A stretch of 35,325 bases of DNA, from contig CALSCP010000241.1 in NCBI GenBank assembly GCA_943704425.1, positions 19,793 through 55,117 on the forward strand, in the 5' to 3' direction. The notes beneath the pieces were generated by a model that searched no databases, was not told the DNA's origin, and saw only the letters and a program-made list of their open reading frames with translations. How positions within the stretch are numbered: position 1 is the first letter of the stretch; each line of letters starts with the position of its first letter. The position numbers were made by a program, and so were the translations under genes. Positions 14,165-29,019 of the stretch are shown here, one piece after another. This DNA is from Ministeria vibrans ATCC 50519. Taxonomy: Eukaryota > Opisthokonta > Filasterea.

Positions 14165-15690
14165 GAGAAAGAAAAGAGAAAGAAACAAAGTAATAGAGAG
14201 AGAAAAGAGAAAGAAACAAAGTGATAGAGAGAGAAAAGAAAGAAACAAAGTAATAGAGAGAAAAGAAAGAAACAAAGTGATAGAGAGAGAAAAGAAAGAA
14301 ACAAAGTGATAAAGAGAGAGAGAGAGAGCGTGTGTACGTGTGTGTGTGACAAAAATTTAAAAGTACCAGTGACGTGGAGTGATGTATTGTTGGTAGTAGC
14401 TGCGTCAGAGGGAGGTGGAGCATTGTGGTTGGTGTTAAAATGCCCACCCACCGAATCACCACCAGCACTGCCGTCCATATCCACACTCATCATGTCACCA
14501 CCCATCATCATGTCGGGTGCGCCTCCCATTCCCTCTGCTGCTACTTCTGAGCTGTCGTAAGTGCGTGGCGGCTTCTCATGAAACCACGTCACTTTGACAA
14601 TCTGTGTGCCAAATTTGGTCCCGCCTGATTTGGCGCGCACCGCATCGGCCTGAGGCACAAAAAAAAAAGTATATTATTTTCATAGTCGTGATAGACTATT
14701 CGGTAAATGACGATGGAGCGTACTCTGTTGACAAACGAGACGCGTGCAAAACGCTTTGCGGGCACTGACTCGGGCACGTTCTTGAGCGGACCGTAGGGCG
14801 AGAAGTGGTTGGTGAGAAACTCAATGGTGTTGAGGTGGTCAGGGATGCCCGCGATGTGGAGGGTCGTGCCATCGCGGGTCGCCGAGCTCAGAGGATACAC
14901 GGAGCCCGTGGTCGCTGACGAGGCGCCGCCTAACAGCAATAATCACAAGAGTCAAATGAAGTGCAATAAAAAAAAACAAAAAAGGAAGGGACGTACGAGA
15001 GGCACCTCGAGCGCCACGCGTCGAGCCGCGGTAGCCACGCGTGCCACGGCCACGGTATGATACACTGCCCGACTCGCTTGCAGTGTCCATGGCCATATCG
15101 TTGCCACCACTTGGGAAGGTGCCCTGCGAGACATTGTCCGTCCCAAACCCAAACATGGCTAGGGAAGAAGATGAGAGGAGAGTGGTCGAGATCGAGCGTT
15201 GCTTACTTGCTGTGGTGGAACGACCCGCTCCCCGATAGCCGCCACGCAATGCTCGTCCTGTTGATCGCCCAGAGCGACCGCCACGAGAAGGAGGCGCACC
15301 ACCGTCAAATGCTACAAAAAGAAAATGGCGTTGACCCAATGCTATTTCTTCGTTCTCTTCTTTCGTACGCGTGTTTTCGTGCATCTGCGAGCCACCTCGA
15401 CCAAATGCATGTCCACCTCCTCGACGTGCACCGCGCGCTGAGCCCATTGAGACAAGAGAGAGGGAGAGAGAGCAAAAACGTTAGCAAACGAACCGTTTCG
15501 AGCAAAATTACCTCTACCGCGCGTGCCACCTCGCTGCGGCGCACCGCCTCGACCAGGGTGTGACAGGGAACCGCCGGCTGCTGTGAGCCCCGGTGAAAGG
15601 GTCTGCAGCGCCTGCGCTTTCTGTGCACAAGCGATGTTGAGACGGGAGATGATCGCGCGTTTGTTGTACCTTGCGCGCTGCGTTGAACAT
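8362..15690 (-). CDS. MCM3AP: GANP/SAC3-type mRNA export factor with RGG boxes, two RRMs and FG region (TREX-2)
   Basis: Nine exons: complement of 8362..13785, 13860..13984, 14367..14649, 14724..14929, 14997..15158, 15207..15311, 15396..15437, 15512..15620, 15670..15690; 2158 aa, all phases consistent. Order: start MFNAARK; RG/RGG-rich segment (about 20-145); RRM1 (TTLHIAGIPDHLNTIEF...KRFARVSFVNR); acidic/Met linker; RRM2 (LHVTGIPAELN...KRFAHVTFLNR); Ala and FSFGV repeats; Gln-rich and acidic tracts; SAC3 signature GTCPDMCPEKERFERD near residue 800 with the following helical/PCI region; coiled coil; CID-like helix FRAWHQLYVKQ...LRTFP near 1375; then a GANP-like C-terminal region (FFKVIVSLPEDES; PLVVLYDHGLS). 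GANP/Sac3 scaffolds TREX-2 (centrin, Sus1/ENY2) at nuclear pores for mRNA export. The microexons use introns of only 48-84 bp. Tandem RRMs differ from the single RRM-like domain I recall for animal GANP. Confidence 0.88.
9829..9875 (-). repeat. Coding (CTCATC)n tract giving alternating Glu-Asp
   Basis: A hexanucleotide repeat within the GANP-like coding exon encodes an alternating Glu-Asp run in a larger acidic region; further Glu/Asp-rich triplet tracts lie at about 9955-9990 and 12865-12960. These are in-frame coding microsatellites, so length polymorphism would not shift the frame. Confidence 0.7.
13225..13345 (-). repeat. Coding CAG-type repeat giving Gln-rich (Gln/His) tract
   Basis: Interrupted CAA/CAG triplets (TTG/CTG on the plus strand) encode a roughly 40-residue glutamine-rich stretch with interspersed histidine and lysine in the GANP-like protein, between the FG region and the acidic tract. 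Such tracts are typically disordered. Confidence 0.75.
14022..14345. repeat. (GA)n plus six GAAACAAAGTRATAG minisatellite units in an RRM2 intron
   Basis: The 382-bp intron 13985-14366 of the GANP-like gene interrupts RRM2 between its first beta strand (LHVT) and GIPAEL. It holds a long (GA)n run (about 14034-14120) followed by six copies of the core GAAACAAAGTGATAG or its GTAATAG variant (starting near 14121, 14182, 14213, 14242, 14269, 14298) and a short (GT)n. On the gene's sense strand this is (TC)n plus CTATCACTTTGTTTC, the same sense as in the intron at 1-310. Confidence 0.9.
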
Positions 15691-15863
15691 GGCCCGTCGC
15701 GACGAAAAGAGGTCAAAGACACCAGTTGGCGCGAGTGTTTACAAGGCGATGAGTACAGGAGATGTCAGAAAAGATTGACTGATAACTGATTGTACATAAA
15801 TCAATCATAAATTGTTGGTTGATTGCTTTTGTACATTTACACCACCGACATCTCTTTCTCCCT

Positions 15864-16237
15864 TTATCGCTTCTCCAAATGCATCACGTAGTTTGTAAGA
15901 GCCTCCAGTTGCCCCTCACTTACAAGACTCGCGTCCGCTGAAGCTACAATAAATCATTATATTCTTGTGAATAACTTGTCCGGACAAAGAACAAAGAAAG
16001 AAACAGGTGTGCACCTTTCTGTGGCTTCAGCGGCACCAGGAAGTCACCGTCGCGCGTCCAACCGTTCTCAAGAACAAGCGCAATGGTCGCCTCTACGCTG
16101 AGGCCCACACGCCGACTCACTTCGTCAATACGAATCGATGAGTAGCTCTCGGCAATCAGATCAAAACTCCGCCTTTGCAGAGTCTCTGCGCGAAGAACAA
16201 ACACACACACACACACACCCACACACACAAAAAAAAG

Positions 16238-16273
<36 letters not shown>

Positions 16274-16954
16274 AGACGATATAGACACAGACAAGGTGAG
16301 AGGTGGTCAGTGGCATGCAGGGCCATGGATGCGTACGTTGGAGCCAGAGAATGAGGGGCTGGAGCGGCCCGTGCCACTCGACCTCCATTGCAGCGTACAT
16401 AGACGAGAGCTGCTGCCGGAACAGGTGCGTGCCAATGCTCCACACCGACGAGATTACCGCATGCTTCTCCTTCAGGTGGTTTGGAATGCGCTTCCACAGA
16501 TAGCGCGACTCAGACCTGTCACATAGACACACAAACAGATGAGCAACGAAACACCCAAAGAAGAAGGAGGTGTCGTGGCAAGACACAGCGCCACGAGCGT
16601 CGATGGGGCAGACACCCCAACGTTGTGTGCTGGCTGAGAAGAGTGCCGCGTCGCACGATGGATGCGAGAGCCCAAACGAGCGACACAAAAAGGAGAAAAC
16701 TCACCGTTCGTCTTTGAGAAGCAGTGCTGCAAGATAGATAGAATACAGGTCCTGTGGTTGGATTTCTGCGCTACACGACTTCTCAGCAAGCTGTAGGGCA
16801 CAGAGGGAGAGCGAGAGAAGGAGGGAGAAGGAGAGGAGCGGAATGAGAGCGATTGGTCGAAGAGTCTTCTGCTCACCTGTAATTCGAGGGAAGCGCACGC
16901 CGTAATGAGCGCATCAATGTCCTGCTGTTCAATTGCAAGCGAGATGTCGTTCAT
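15864..16954 (-). CDS. CSN8: COP9 signalosome subunit 8
   Basis: Five exons: complement of 15864..15943, 16015..16185, 16337..16515, 16705..16790, 16877..16954; 197 aa (human CSN8 is 209). Diagnostic matches are SRYLWKRIP (human ARYLWKRIP), SSVWSIGTHLFRQ (GIWSVGQRIW), LQRRSFDLIAESYSSI (TRRRAFALVSQAYTSI), GLSVEATIALVLENGW (GLPVEEAVKGILEQGW) and the final LEALTNYVMHLEK (LARLTDYVAFLEN). The protein is a PCI-domain subunit of the COP9 signalosome, which removes NEDD8 from cullin-RING ligases. The ATG at 16954 is chosen because upstream in-frame codons offer no other ATG. The stop codon of the next minus-strand gene is only 57 bp upstream of this start, so its promoter must lie in or near that gene's 3' end. 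Confidence 0.93.
16198..16275. repeat. (CA)n and long poly(A) tract in a CSN8 intron
   Basis: In the intron 16186-16336 a (CA)n run is followed by a nearly uninterrupted A tract of about 40 bases on the plus strand. On the CSN8 sense strand this is an extreme polypyrimidine run followed by (TG)n just before the acceptor CGCGCAG, and it may serve as a very strong 3' splice signal. Confidence 0.85.
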
Positions 16955-17011
16955 TGTATAACAATATGAAAAAGAAAACAAAGAATAAAATAATAAATTT
17001 TGAAGTCTCTT

Positions 17012-18486
17012 TTATTCGTGCACACTCAGCAATGCGACAATGCGATCAGTTTTGGCACGCGCGACTCCACAGTGAATGCGAATGTAGCTGGTACAGGCGG
17101 GTGCACCAAGGAAAAACATGCTGGCCGGGCAGACACCTACGCCGTGTTGCAGGGCCGTCTTTGCGGCGTCCATGTCCGTGTCACTCGCGTGGCGGAACAT
17201 TCCGTACATTGTCCTGTGAGCCAAACAAGATGAACCCCCAATGCGTGTTGGGTAAGCGTTGTGTTCTAATCTTACCCTTTGGGCTCAATCGGGATCCATC
17301 CGGTGGCACTCGCAATGGATTTTGACAGCCTTCTCCCTGAGAAAGTGAAGAAGATACGCACATATCAGATGTGAACAGTCGGCACTTCTTCTGGTGGCGT
17401 ACAGTTCTCCTGCATGAGCAGTCCCACTTCCCTCTTGTGACGCACAAAATCATCGTAGTAGTCCTTCAGATAGCGCGCAAGGGCATGCTGCAGCCATGGG
17501 CAACAGATGTAGATGGGGTCTGCGATGCGCATGAGTTCGCGTGCCGTGTCCTCGCTCGTCACGGCATAGCCCACTCGCCACGACTGGCACCCCAACACCT
17601 TGCTGAACCCACGGGCAACAACCACGTGCGACGGCGCTCCGTCTTGCAGTGGCGAAAAGTGTGCTGTATCGCCCCAAACCATGTCACTGTAGCACTGCAC
17701 ATAAAGAGATTCAAGACATCTGAATGCGTTAATTCTCTTTCTTTCTACCTCGCCATTCTCCTTCTCCTCACCTCATCAACAAGCAACGTTGCTCCCGTGC
17801 GCTCTGTCAGTGCTACCAGCCTTCTCATGTCGGCCGGCGACCACACATTTCCGCCGGGATTGCCCGGGTTACACACAATGACGAGGTCCAGCGGTGCGGC
17901 TGTCATGAGCTGCTCTGCGCTCGACATGTCCGGCTCGAATGTGTCGCCCACAAGACGGAGAGGCACGATCTCTTTGTTGTCGCCCAGCGTACGGTCCAAT
18001 TGGAAGGTATGGTAAGTGTAAAAGGGCTCAAAGAGTCCGACGCGCAGGCGAGTCGCTGGTTTGCGTGCGCGCACCATCAGCAGTGTCCCAACGATACCAC
18101 CAGACACACCAAGCGTCGCCAGCACCTGATCTTCAGACACAGTCTCGCCATACTCACGCTGAACAAACGTGGCAATGGCTTGGCGGTACTCCAGCTCGCC
18201 CGATCGGTTCCGGTACTAATACAAACGAGATGGACATGAGTCTCTCGCGTGCGCATCGTCTCCCTTTGCTACCATATGCACTGTCGTGTCCATCGCGACT
18301 TCTGCCGCGATCGCTCGCAATTTCTCAGGCGGGGGAAGCTCGATCATGCCTTGGGCAAGCGATGGGATCTAGGGAGGCCGTGAGGCGTCTGTGGATGGGG
18401 AGAAAGCAACGTACGTCTTTGGCGACGCAAAGATCATTGATGTCTCGCATCGTTGGGTTGGCCGGGAGCTCCTTGGCGAGATCCAT
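17012..18486 (-). CDS. Fold-type I, class I/II pyridoxal-phosphate aminotransferase
   Basis: Six exons: complement of 17012..17213, 17276..17336, 17403..17694, 17772..18215, 18273..18368, 18415..18486; 388 aa, normal for the family. Motifs: YRNRSGELEYRQAIA near the N-terminus; VSGGI and a large-domain core; CNPGNPGG with the usual NP; the substrate-side LLVDECYSDMVW; the Schiff-base lysine in ARGFSKVLGCQSWRVGY (Lys at about residue 236); and a C-terminal carboxylate-binding Arg in SYIRIHCGV. It swaps an amino group between an amino acid and a 2-oxo acid; the substrate cannot be read from these motifs. It is not a branched-chain aminotransferase, which belongs to fold type IV. No targeting peptide is evident, so it is probably cytosolic. 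It is head-to-head with BCKDH E2, 198 bp apart. Intron 1 is 46 bp, the shortest in the window. Confidence 0.88.
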
Positions 18487-18684
18487 GCTGCGTATAGTCT
18501 GAGGTAGTGATAAAGAAGAATCAAGAAAGCTGACTAGCTGAGTTTGAGCTTTGATTGTGATTTGTGTGCACTGTGTGACTCACATGATCGAATTGAGTTG
18601 AGTCTTTGACTAAAATGAAAAATCTATTAATAATTCTTTTACGGCTTTCCGTCCCCGTCCCCCTCTTCTCCGACAAGCTTTGCT
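18487..18684. promoter_or_regulatory. Divergent promoter region, aminotransferase / BCKDH E2
   Basis: A 198-bp spacer separates two outward-facing start codons, so both promoters must fit here. It contains two overlapping TTGAGT hexamers (18593-18603) and a GAGTTTGAG. The same hexamer recurs in other divergent spacers of this window. No clear TATA box is seen. Confidence 0.5.
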
Positions 18685-24251
<5,567 letters not shown>

Positions 24252-24575
24252 AGAAATAATTTGAAATTTGAATAATAATATTATTAAGTTTTTCTTTCGC
24301 GGCATTCTCGATTTCTCGTCTTAAAGTCTACGGCGGAAGTATTGTGCTGCCTTTTGTTTTGTATATTGTCTTGTTTTGACATTGAGTACAGTTTCGTTAT
24401 AATTTTATTTTTCTTATTAATAAGTTTATTCTCCCATGTTACCTCTAGAGTTTCGGTCGAGTTTGCAAGGCGGTCTGGCTGTGTCTTTGCGTGGTGACTG
24501 TATCATTAATAAATGGGTTGTATTCTTCTTCTTCTTCTTATTATTATTATTATTATTATTAATTGCTCTTGAAAC
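24252..24575. promoter_or_regulatory. Spacer between E2 stop and MMTAG2 start, with (TTC)n/(TTA)n
   Basis: This 324-bp AT-rich spacer holds the E2 3' end and the promoter of the next plus-strand gene. It contains one TTGAGT (24382-24387), A/T-rich runs, and a (TTC)n-(TTA)n triplet tract at about 24524-24561, only 15 bp before the MMTAG2 ATG and therefore probably in its 5' UTR. No credible reading frame is present. Confidence 0.5.
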
Positions 24576-25492
24576 ATGTACGGCGGCCCTCCACGTGGTG
24601 GAAGTCGCGGTGGACAAGATCAGTTTTCGTGGGACGAGATCAAGGATTCGAAACATCGCGAAAACTACTTGGCGCACTCTGTGCACGCGCCCGTCGGCCG
24701 CTGGGCCAAGCTGCGCGACCCCACTTGGTACTATGGCAAAACATCGACTGCAGAACAGAAGTTGTCGGAGGCGGCGGAGCGACGACGCGAAATCGCCAAG
24801 GTCAAGGCGCAAGAAGCAGAGGTACGTCGACGAGGGGTTGAGACATGCATTTTGGTGCGCACTGCTGACGCCACGTCGACTAGGCACTCGCCGAGGTACT
24901 GGGCTATCGGCCTCCTGGAAGCACTGCCAATGCGATGGGGCTGACGGAGCAGGAGTACAAGGAGGCAACGAAGCGTGAAGGGGCGCTTGAGGAGGACGAC
25001 CCGGACTTTGTCAAGGGCGTTGGCTTTCAGACGAAGAAAGGCTTTGGGTCGATGCGCGACGATACCTCAGGAGGGTTCACCAGTGCGATGAGGGAGCCGG
25101 GTACAGGGAGTGTTCCTGAGAGCTCGACAGGGACGCGTGCAGGCGACATGAAGAACAGCAACGACGGCGACGACCAGGCGACGTCGCACGAGAAGAAGAG
25201 GAAGAAGAAGAAGAAGCATCGCCGAGACGACGGCGGCGACGACGACGACGACGACGAGAGGAGGCATCGAAAGCACAAGAAGCACAAGAAGGAAGAAAGG
25301 GAACGGAGTAGAAGTGATGGTGAGCGACGACGGAGCGACGACGTGAGAAGAAGAGACGACGAGCGAAACAACGAGCGTCATGCGAGTAGTAGCAACAGCA
25401 GTAGCCGCGACCGTCACACAAGCAGCAGCAGTAGTAGCCGCGATCATCGGTCTCGTCATGACGACGATGGCGACCGACGCAGTCGACGCTAA
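24576..25492 (+). CDS. MMTAG2: MMTAG2-like protein (multiple myeloma tumor-associated protein 2 family)
   Basis: Exons 24576..24821 and 24884..25492, 284 aa; human MMTAG2 is about 263. The N-terminus [20 protein letters not shown], then [19 protein letters not shown] and RDPTWYYGK, reproduces the conserved block of the family (human RGGQDQFNWEDVK...[27 protein letters not shown]). [11 protein letters not shown] and [15 protein letters not shown] match the next conserved stretch. The C-terminal half is low-complexity: Lys-rich, Asp-rich, then Arg/Ser/His, as expected for a nuclear, speckle-type protein. Molecular function is poorly defined in any species; the basic tail suggests RNA association, which is inference. 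The intron is 62 bp with donor GTACGT. The gene converges on MPC2 with about 150 bp between stops. Confidence 0.9.
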
Positions 25493-25645
25493 CTGAGTAT
25501 AATACGTCTTTATATCTTGTTTTGTTTATTGACAATATGCTGTGTCCAATAAGCAATACGTCCATTATTGATCTATTTTTCGGTATGTATTTACCCTGTA
25601 TTTACTCACATGGTACATCTATGATACATGCTACATGACCGCGGG

Positions 25646-26428
25646 TCACTGCGGCACATCCGCATCTTCAATCTGCGTCGTGGGACATCCCGTTCGGTAC
25701 CAGTCCGCAATACGCTTGCCCTGAATCAGCCCCGTGGTCGCCACTGCAATGTTCACGGAGAACAGCAGCCAATTGCGCGGCTTGATCACCATCGAATAGC
25801 GCGACCAAATCAGCCCCGTGGCAATCAAGGCTATGGGACAGAGTGCGCGCAGTCAGAGACACATTTCACCGACTGCGAATGCGCTTCTCACTCACCTGTG
25901 GTTTGCGCAACGCTGACATTTTCAACGGGTCGTCGCAAGTCGGAAAGTCCAGCGACCACGAGAGCCCTAAGCGGAGATGGAAATGGATATGAGAGAGACA
26001 AGAGAGAAACGTGACAGAGTGCTTTCACGGCCGAAAACGAGAAACAACGACAAGTGCCGCTGCCAGAGACGCCCGGACGGCACTTTTCATAACACGTACA
26101 CACAATAATGAGTCACAGAGCAGAGAAATAAGAGATGTACGGGACGGGAGGGGCAAAAACAAAAAAAGCGTGATCGATACCATTTGAATGCAGGAGCCCA
26201 AAAGAACACTGTTCGCGGACCTACGTAGAGAGTGGACACAGCCCAAGGCAATGGAGGGGAGAGAGAGAGAGAGAGATGGAGCGGCGTTTGAAGGGTTAGG
26301 ATGGAGTCACAATGGGAGAGAGAGAGTGAGTGAGTGAGTGAGTGTGAGTGTGTGTGTGGGTGGGTGGTACCAGCGTCGTGGTGCAGCATCGCGCGAAACG
26401 ACGCAGCCGTCCTAGCCGCAATAGACAT
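25646..26428 (-). CDS. MPC2: Mitochondrial pyruvate carrier 2
   Basis: Four exons: complement of 25646..25830, 25896..25966, 26181..26220, 26371..26428; 117 aa (human 127). HHDAGPRTVFFWAPAFKW matches human NHPAGPRTVFFWAPIMKW, and ALVVAGLSDLRRPVENVSVAQ plus LIATGLIWSRYSMVIKPRNW match the two following helices (human ATGFIWSRYSLVIIPKNW). MPC2 pairs with MPC1 in the inner mitochondrial membrane to import pyruvate; three transmembrane helices are expected. The second exon is only 40 bp. Introns of 150 and 214 bp contain GA and GT runs. The ATG at 26428 begins MSIAARTAASFRAML, a short amphipathic lead. It is head-to-head with an Mpv17-family gene. No MPC1 is visible in this window. Confidence 0.94.
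26250..26370. repeat. GA- and GT-type microsatellites in MPC2 intron 1
   Basis: The intron contains a short (GA)n at about 26258-26275, another at about 26315-26328, and a GTGAGTGAGTGAGTGTGTG-type tract up to the donor. On the gene's sense strand these are CT and CA runs. The GAAACAAAGTGATAG core seen in other introns is absent. Confidence 0.8.
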
Positions 26429-26637
26429 GGAGACGTGCACTGACGGGGTCGATAAAAAGCAAACGAAAAAAGAAAGAAATGGAGATACTACTTACTACTC
26501 ATCCACAAGTCACAACTCAATAAGGATTAAAATCCGAAATAGGAATGATCAGCACACATTTTTGCCTCTGCTCTTCCTTTCGGTCAGTAGGTTGTATCCC
26601 GGGCAGCAGCCATTGTCGTCAGCTCTGCGTCGCCTCC
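26429..26637. promoter_or_regulatory. Divergent promoter region, MPC2 / Mpv17 family
   Basis: A 209-bp spacer lies between two outward-facing genes for mitochondrial or peroxisomal inner-membrane-type proteins. It contains one ACTCAA (26515-26520). An open frame extends the Mpv17 gene upstream to an ATG at 26545, so part of the spacer could be coding if that start is used. Confidence 0.45.
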
Positions 26638-27249
26638 ATGTTTGCGGTGTACACGCGACTGATCCAGGCGTATCCCATTCCAGTGAAAATGGCAAGCGCC
26701 GCGACGCTCTCCAGCTGTGGCGATGCTCTGTGCCAGCACGCATTTGAACGTGTTGAGTCGCATTCGTGGACGAGAACGCGCAACATGGCGCTGTTGGGCT
26801 CAGTGATTGCGCCCAACTTGCACTTTTGGTAGCGCATCCCCTCACTCTGCACTGGCACTCCCCTTGACCCCCACCGCCTTCCACCACCGCCCTGTAGGTA
26901 CAATTGGCTTGCCCGCACATACCCTGGCAACACCGCCAAGAACATGGTGCGCCGAGTGGCGCTTGATCAGCTCGTCTTCTCGCCGGTCTTTCTGCCCTTG
27001 GTCTTTGGCGTGATGGCCGTGCTGCGCGGCGAGACGGCGACCCTGTCGGAGCAGGTGAAGCAGCGCTACTGGCCCACGTTGACGACAGGCTGGGCATTCT
27101 GGGCGCCCACCCAGGCGATCAACTTCCGCTTTGTGCCTCTGCAGTACAACGTCCTCTTCGTCAATGTTGCCGGTGTCCTCTGGAACTCCTACATGTCGTA
27201 CGTCCTTCAAAGCGACTCGACCCGCATCGACAAGAGTGCCCACGATTGA
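26638..27249 (+). CDS. Mpv17/PMP22-family membrane protein
   Basis: Exons 26638..26828 and 26898..27249, 180 aa; the family is typically 170-200. Features are RLIQAYPIPVKMASAATLSS followed by GDALCQ, the HFWYNWL segment, ALDQLVFSPVF, and the strongly diagnostic C-terminal block TGWAFWAPTQAINFRFVPLQ and NVAGVLWNSYMSY. Four transmembrane helices are expected. Members (MPV17, PXMP2, Sym1) sit in the mitochondrial inner or peroxisomal membrane and affect metabolite permeability and mtDNA upkeep; which paralogue this is cannot be told. The ATG at 26638 gives the usual family N-terminus; an upstream ATG at 26545 would add 31 residues. An AATAAA lies at 27304-27309. Confidence 0.92.
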
Positions 27250-27303
27250 TTGCTTTGTCGCCTCGCATCTGTACTACCATCGCTATACTCCAATACACTT
27301 GTA

Positions 27304-27309
27304 AATAAA
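27304..27309 (+). terminator. Putative poly(A) signal of the Mpv17-family gene
   Basis: AATAAA lies 55 bases downstream of the TGA, inside the 228-bp spacer between this gene and the convergent cyclase-family gene. Confidence 0.4.
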
Positions 27310-27477
27310 GACACAGAGAAGTATCTGAGAATACGACGTACGTATCCTCAAACTTTGCGTCGTAGACTTTTCCAATGGGGGAATGTGCCATAAAAAAAAG
27401 AAGCCCCATACACCCACTGAAAGTGAATACAAAAAAAAAGAGCGTTCCATCAAGGTATACAAGACAAGTGGTGAGGG

Positions 27478-28438
27478 TCATTCGCTGCGCAGCGGCAGAA
27501 GGAGAGGTCGCGAGGGCGTGGCATCCATGAGAAAGGGTGCAAGCTGAAGCGAGAGGGCATATGGACCATCTTCAAGGGAGTAGGAGGGGTCGACAAAGGC
27601 GAGTTCGGTGATGGAGCAGGAGCGACGGTCCAGCGCCATTTCGGGACCCTCGGACGTTTCGCAGTCGACGCCCCAAAAGGTCGAGTGGGCGCGCATAAAG
27701 CCCCCATCATCTTCGCGGTCAACGCTAGGCAGGTCGCATACAAGGTGTCGCACACGCTGCGTCCGCATCCACTGCATCGCCTCGCGTGTAAAGTACGCGG
27801 GATTCGCTCCGCTGTACGTGCGATTCTTCTTGCTCGCATCGTTGGGCAGGGTGCGCAATACCAACCCAGTCAAGTACTCCGATTTGGGCACGTCCCTTCT
27901 GCTTGCCGCTGCCTCCAGAGCCTTCTCAAGGCTGCGACGCGAGATGACCAAATCACTCGTCTGCGCCTGCTCGCCGTACGTGTCTCCCGACTCGCCAAAC
28001 GGCTCCGGCGTGATCGTCAGGAGCGTCGCCGGCAACATAAAGACAGACGCAGGACTCACCAGCTGCGTGACGCACTCCCGCTCCTTGCGAATGTGTCCAA
28101 CGCCCTGTCGAGCAACAGCAAAAAGCGCACAATGACGGACCAGTCCACTCTCTCCTCCTTTGGCGCACGTACCTCTGTGTGTGTGCCATTGCCGTGCACA
28201 CAAAACGTCACAGTATCGCAATTGACCGAACCTCCCTCGGCTACGCTCCCCACGAAGCCGCCGGCGCGCACAGGGGCGCTGAAGGAGAGTCAGTGGAGAA
28301 GTAAACAATCGAATTGGGAGCGAACCGTGATGAGCCAGCCAGGTAGAAGGCAGCGATGCTTTCTTGGATTACGGAGAGTGACAAGTCATATGGCGGTTGC
28401 CCAGAGTCGATTTGGGCGGCGAGCGTTGCCGAGTCCAT
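27478..28438 (-). CDS. Metal-dependent cyclase family protein (kynurenine formamidase-like)
   Basis: Three exons: complement of 27478..28104, 28173..28278, 28326..28438; 281 aa. The metal-site signature HGNGTHTEGVGHI follows GGFVGSVAEGGSVNCDTVTF; later come YSGANPAYFTREAMQW, VRHLVCDLPSVDRED and FMRAHSTFWG. These are hallmarks of the Pfam Cyclase fold (kynurenine formamidase, isatin hydrolase and relatives), in which the HxGTH histidines bind metal. The exact substrate is unknown. The closest motif set I recall is the NPxYFTPEA...DLPSVDRE subgroup, which is frequent in Bacteroidetes-type bacteria, so bacterial ancestry is possible; the two introns show it is a nuclear gene. The first intron (47 bp) would use a weak donor, GTTCGC, with a good branch/acceptor (CACTGAC...TTCAG), so that junction is the least certain. 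Confidence 0.82.
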
Positions 28439-28702
28439 TTTGTTTTCAATCGGGAAGTTTATACAAATTGACTGAATCATCACTCAAAGATTCAATCATT
28501 TCGTTGAGGTCTCATTGACTTTTGATGCGAGTTTGAGATCACGTTGGTCTTTGAGTGGAGTTTGACTCATATTGAAAGCTCAAAGCAATAGCCCAGCCGA
28601 CCCGACGTCACTGATAATTTCGTCTCAAAGTTTCAAAAAACTCAAAAACTCAATCATATTATTTTTATTCTTACTATTACGTCACCGGCTGCATAACCAT
28701 CG
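28439..28702. promoter_or_regulatory. Divergent promoter region, cyclase / NAA30, rich in ACTCAA/TTGAGT
   Basis: This 264-bp spacer contains ACTCAA at 28482, 28640 and 28648, TTGAGT at 28551, and several near matches (GTTTGAG, GCTCAAAG, TCTCAAAG, TTTGACTCA). It is the densest cluster of this hexamer in the window. No TATA-like element is obvious. Both genes must be driven from here. Confidence 0.5.
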
Positions 28703-28985
28703 ATGAGCACGCTGACTGCAGATGAGATCGTGTACGCGCCCTACAAGGGCGAGGAGGAGATCAAAGAAATCATGGATCTAATCGTTCAGGTATATGATCT
28801 TTCCCTCTGATTGTGCACTCCTTCGTCATCTCTCGCCTTATTGTCGCCATGCAGGACCTCTCCGAACCGTACAGCATCTACACATATAGATATTTCCTGA
28901 ATACCTGGCCGCATCTGTGCATTACGGTGACGAAACGAGCGTCGTCCGCTGCGCCGTTTGACCCGCTCACACACTCTCCCCTCCC

Positions 28986-29019
<34 letters not shown>

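Noticed and set aside
14014-14658. Long Ser/Leu (LSLSLS) reading frames across the GA/TC tracts (also near 96-353, 19571-20191 and 22694-23347)
   Set aside because: They are translations of dinucleotide repeats inside introns, open only because (TC)n has no stop codons.
24436-24978. 180-codon frames on both strands around the MMTAG2 start
   Set aside because: They conflict with the conserved MMTAG2 frame and read through its (TTC)n/(TTA)n leader.
27250-27477. Short minus-strand frame (MTLTTCLVYLDGTLFFFVF...) between the Mpv17 and cyclase stops
   Set aside because: It begins at the cyclase stop, is Phe-rich from poly(T), and resembles no family; it is most likely convergent 3' spacer.
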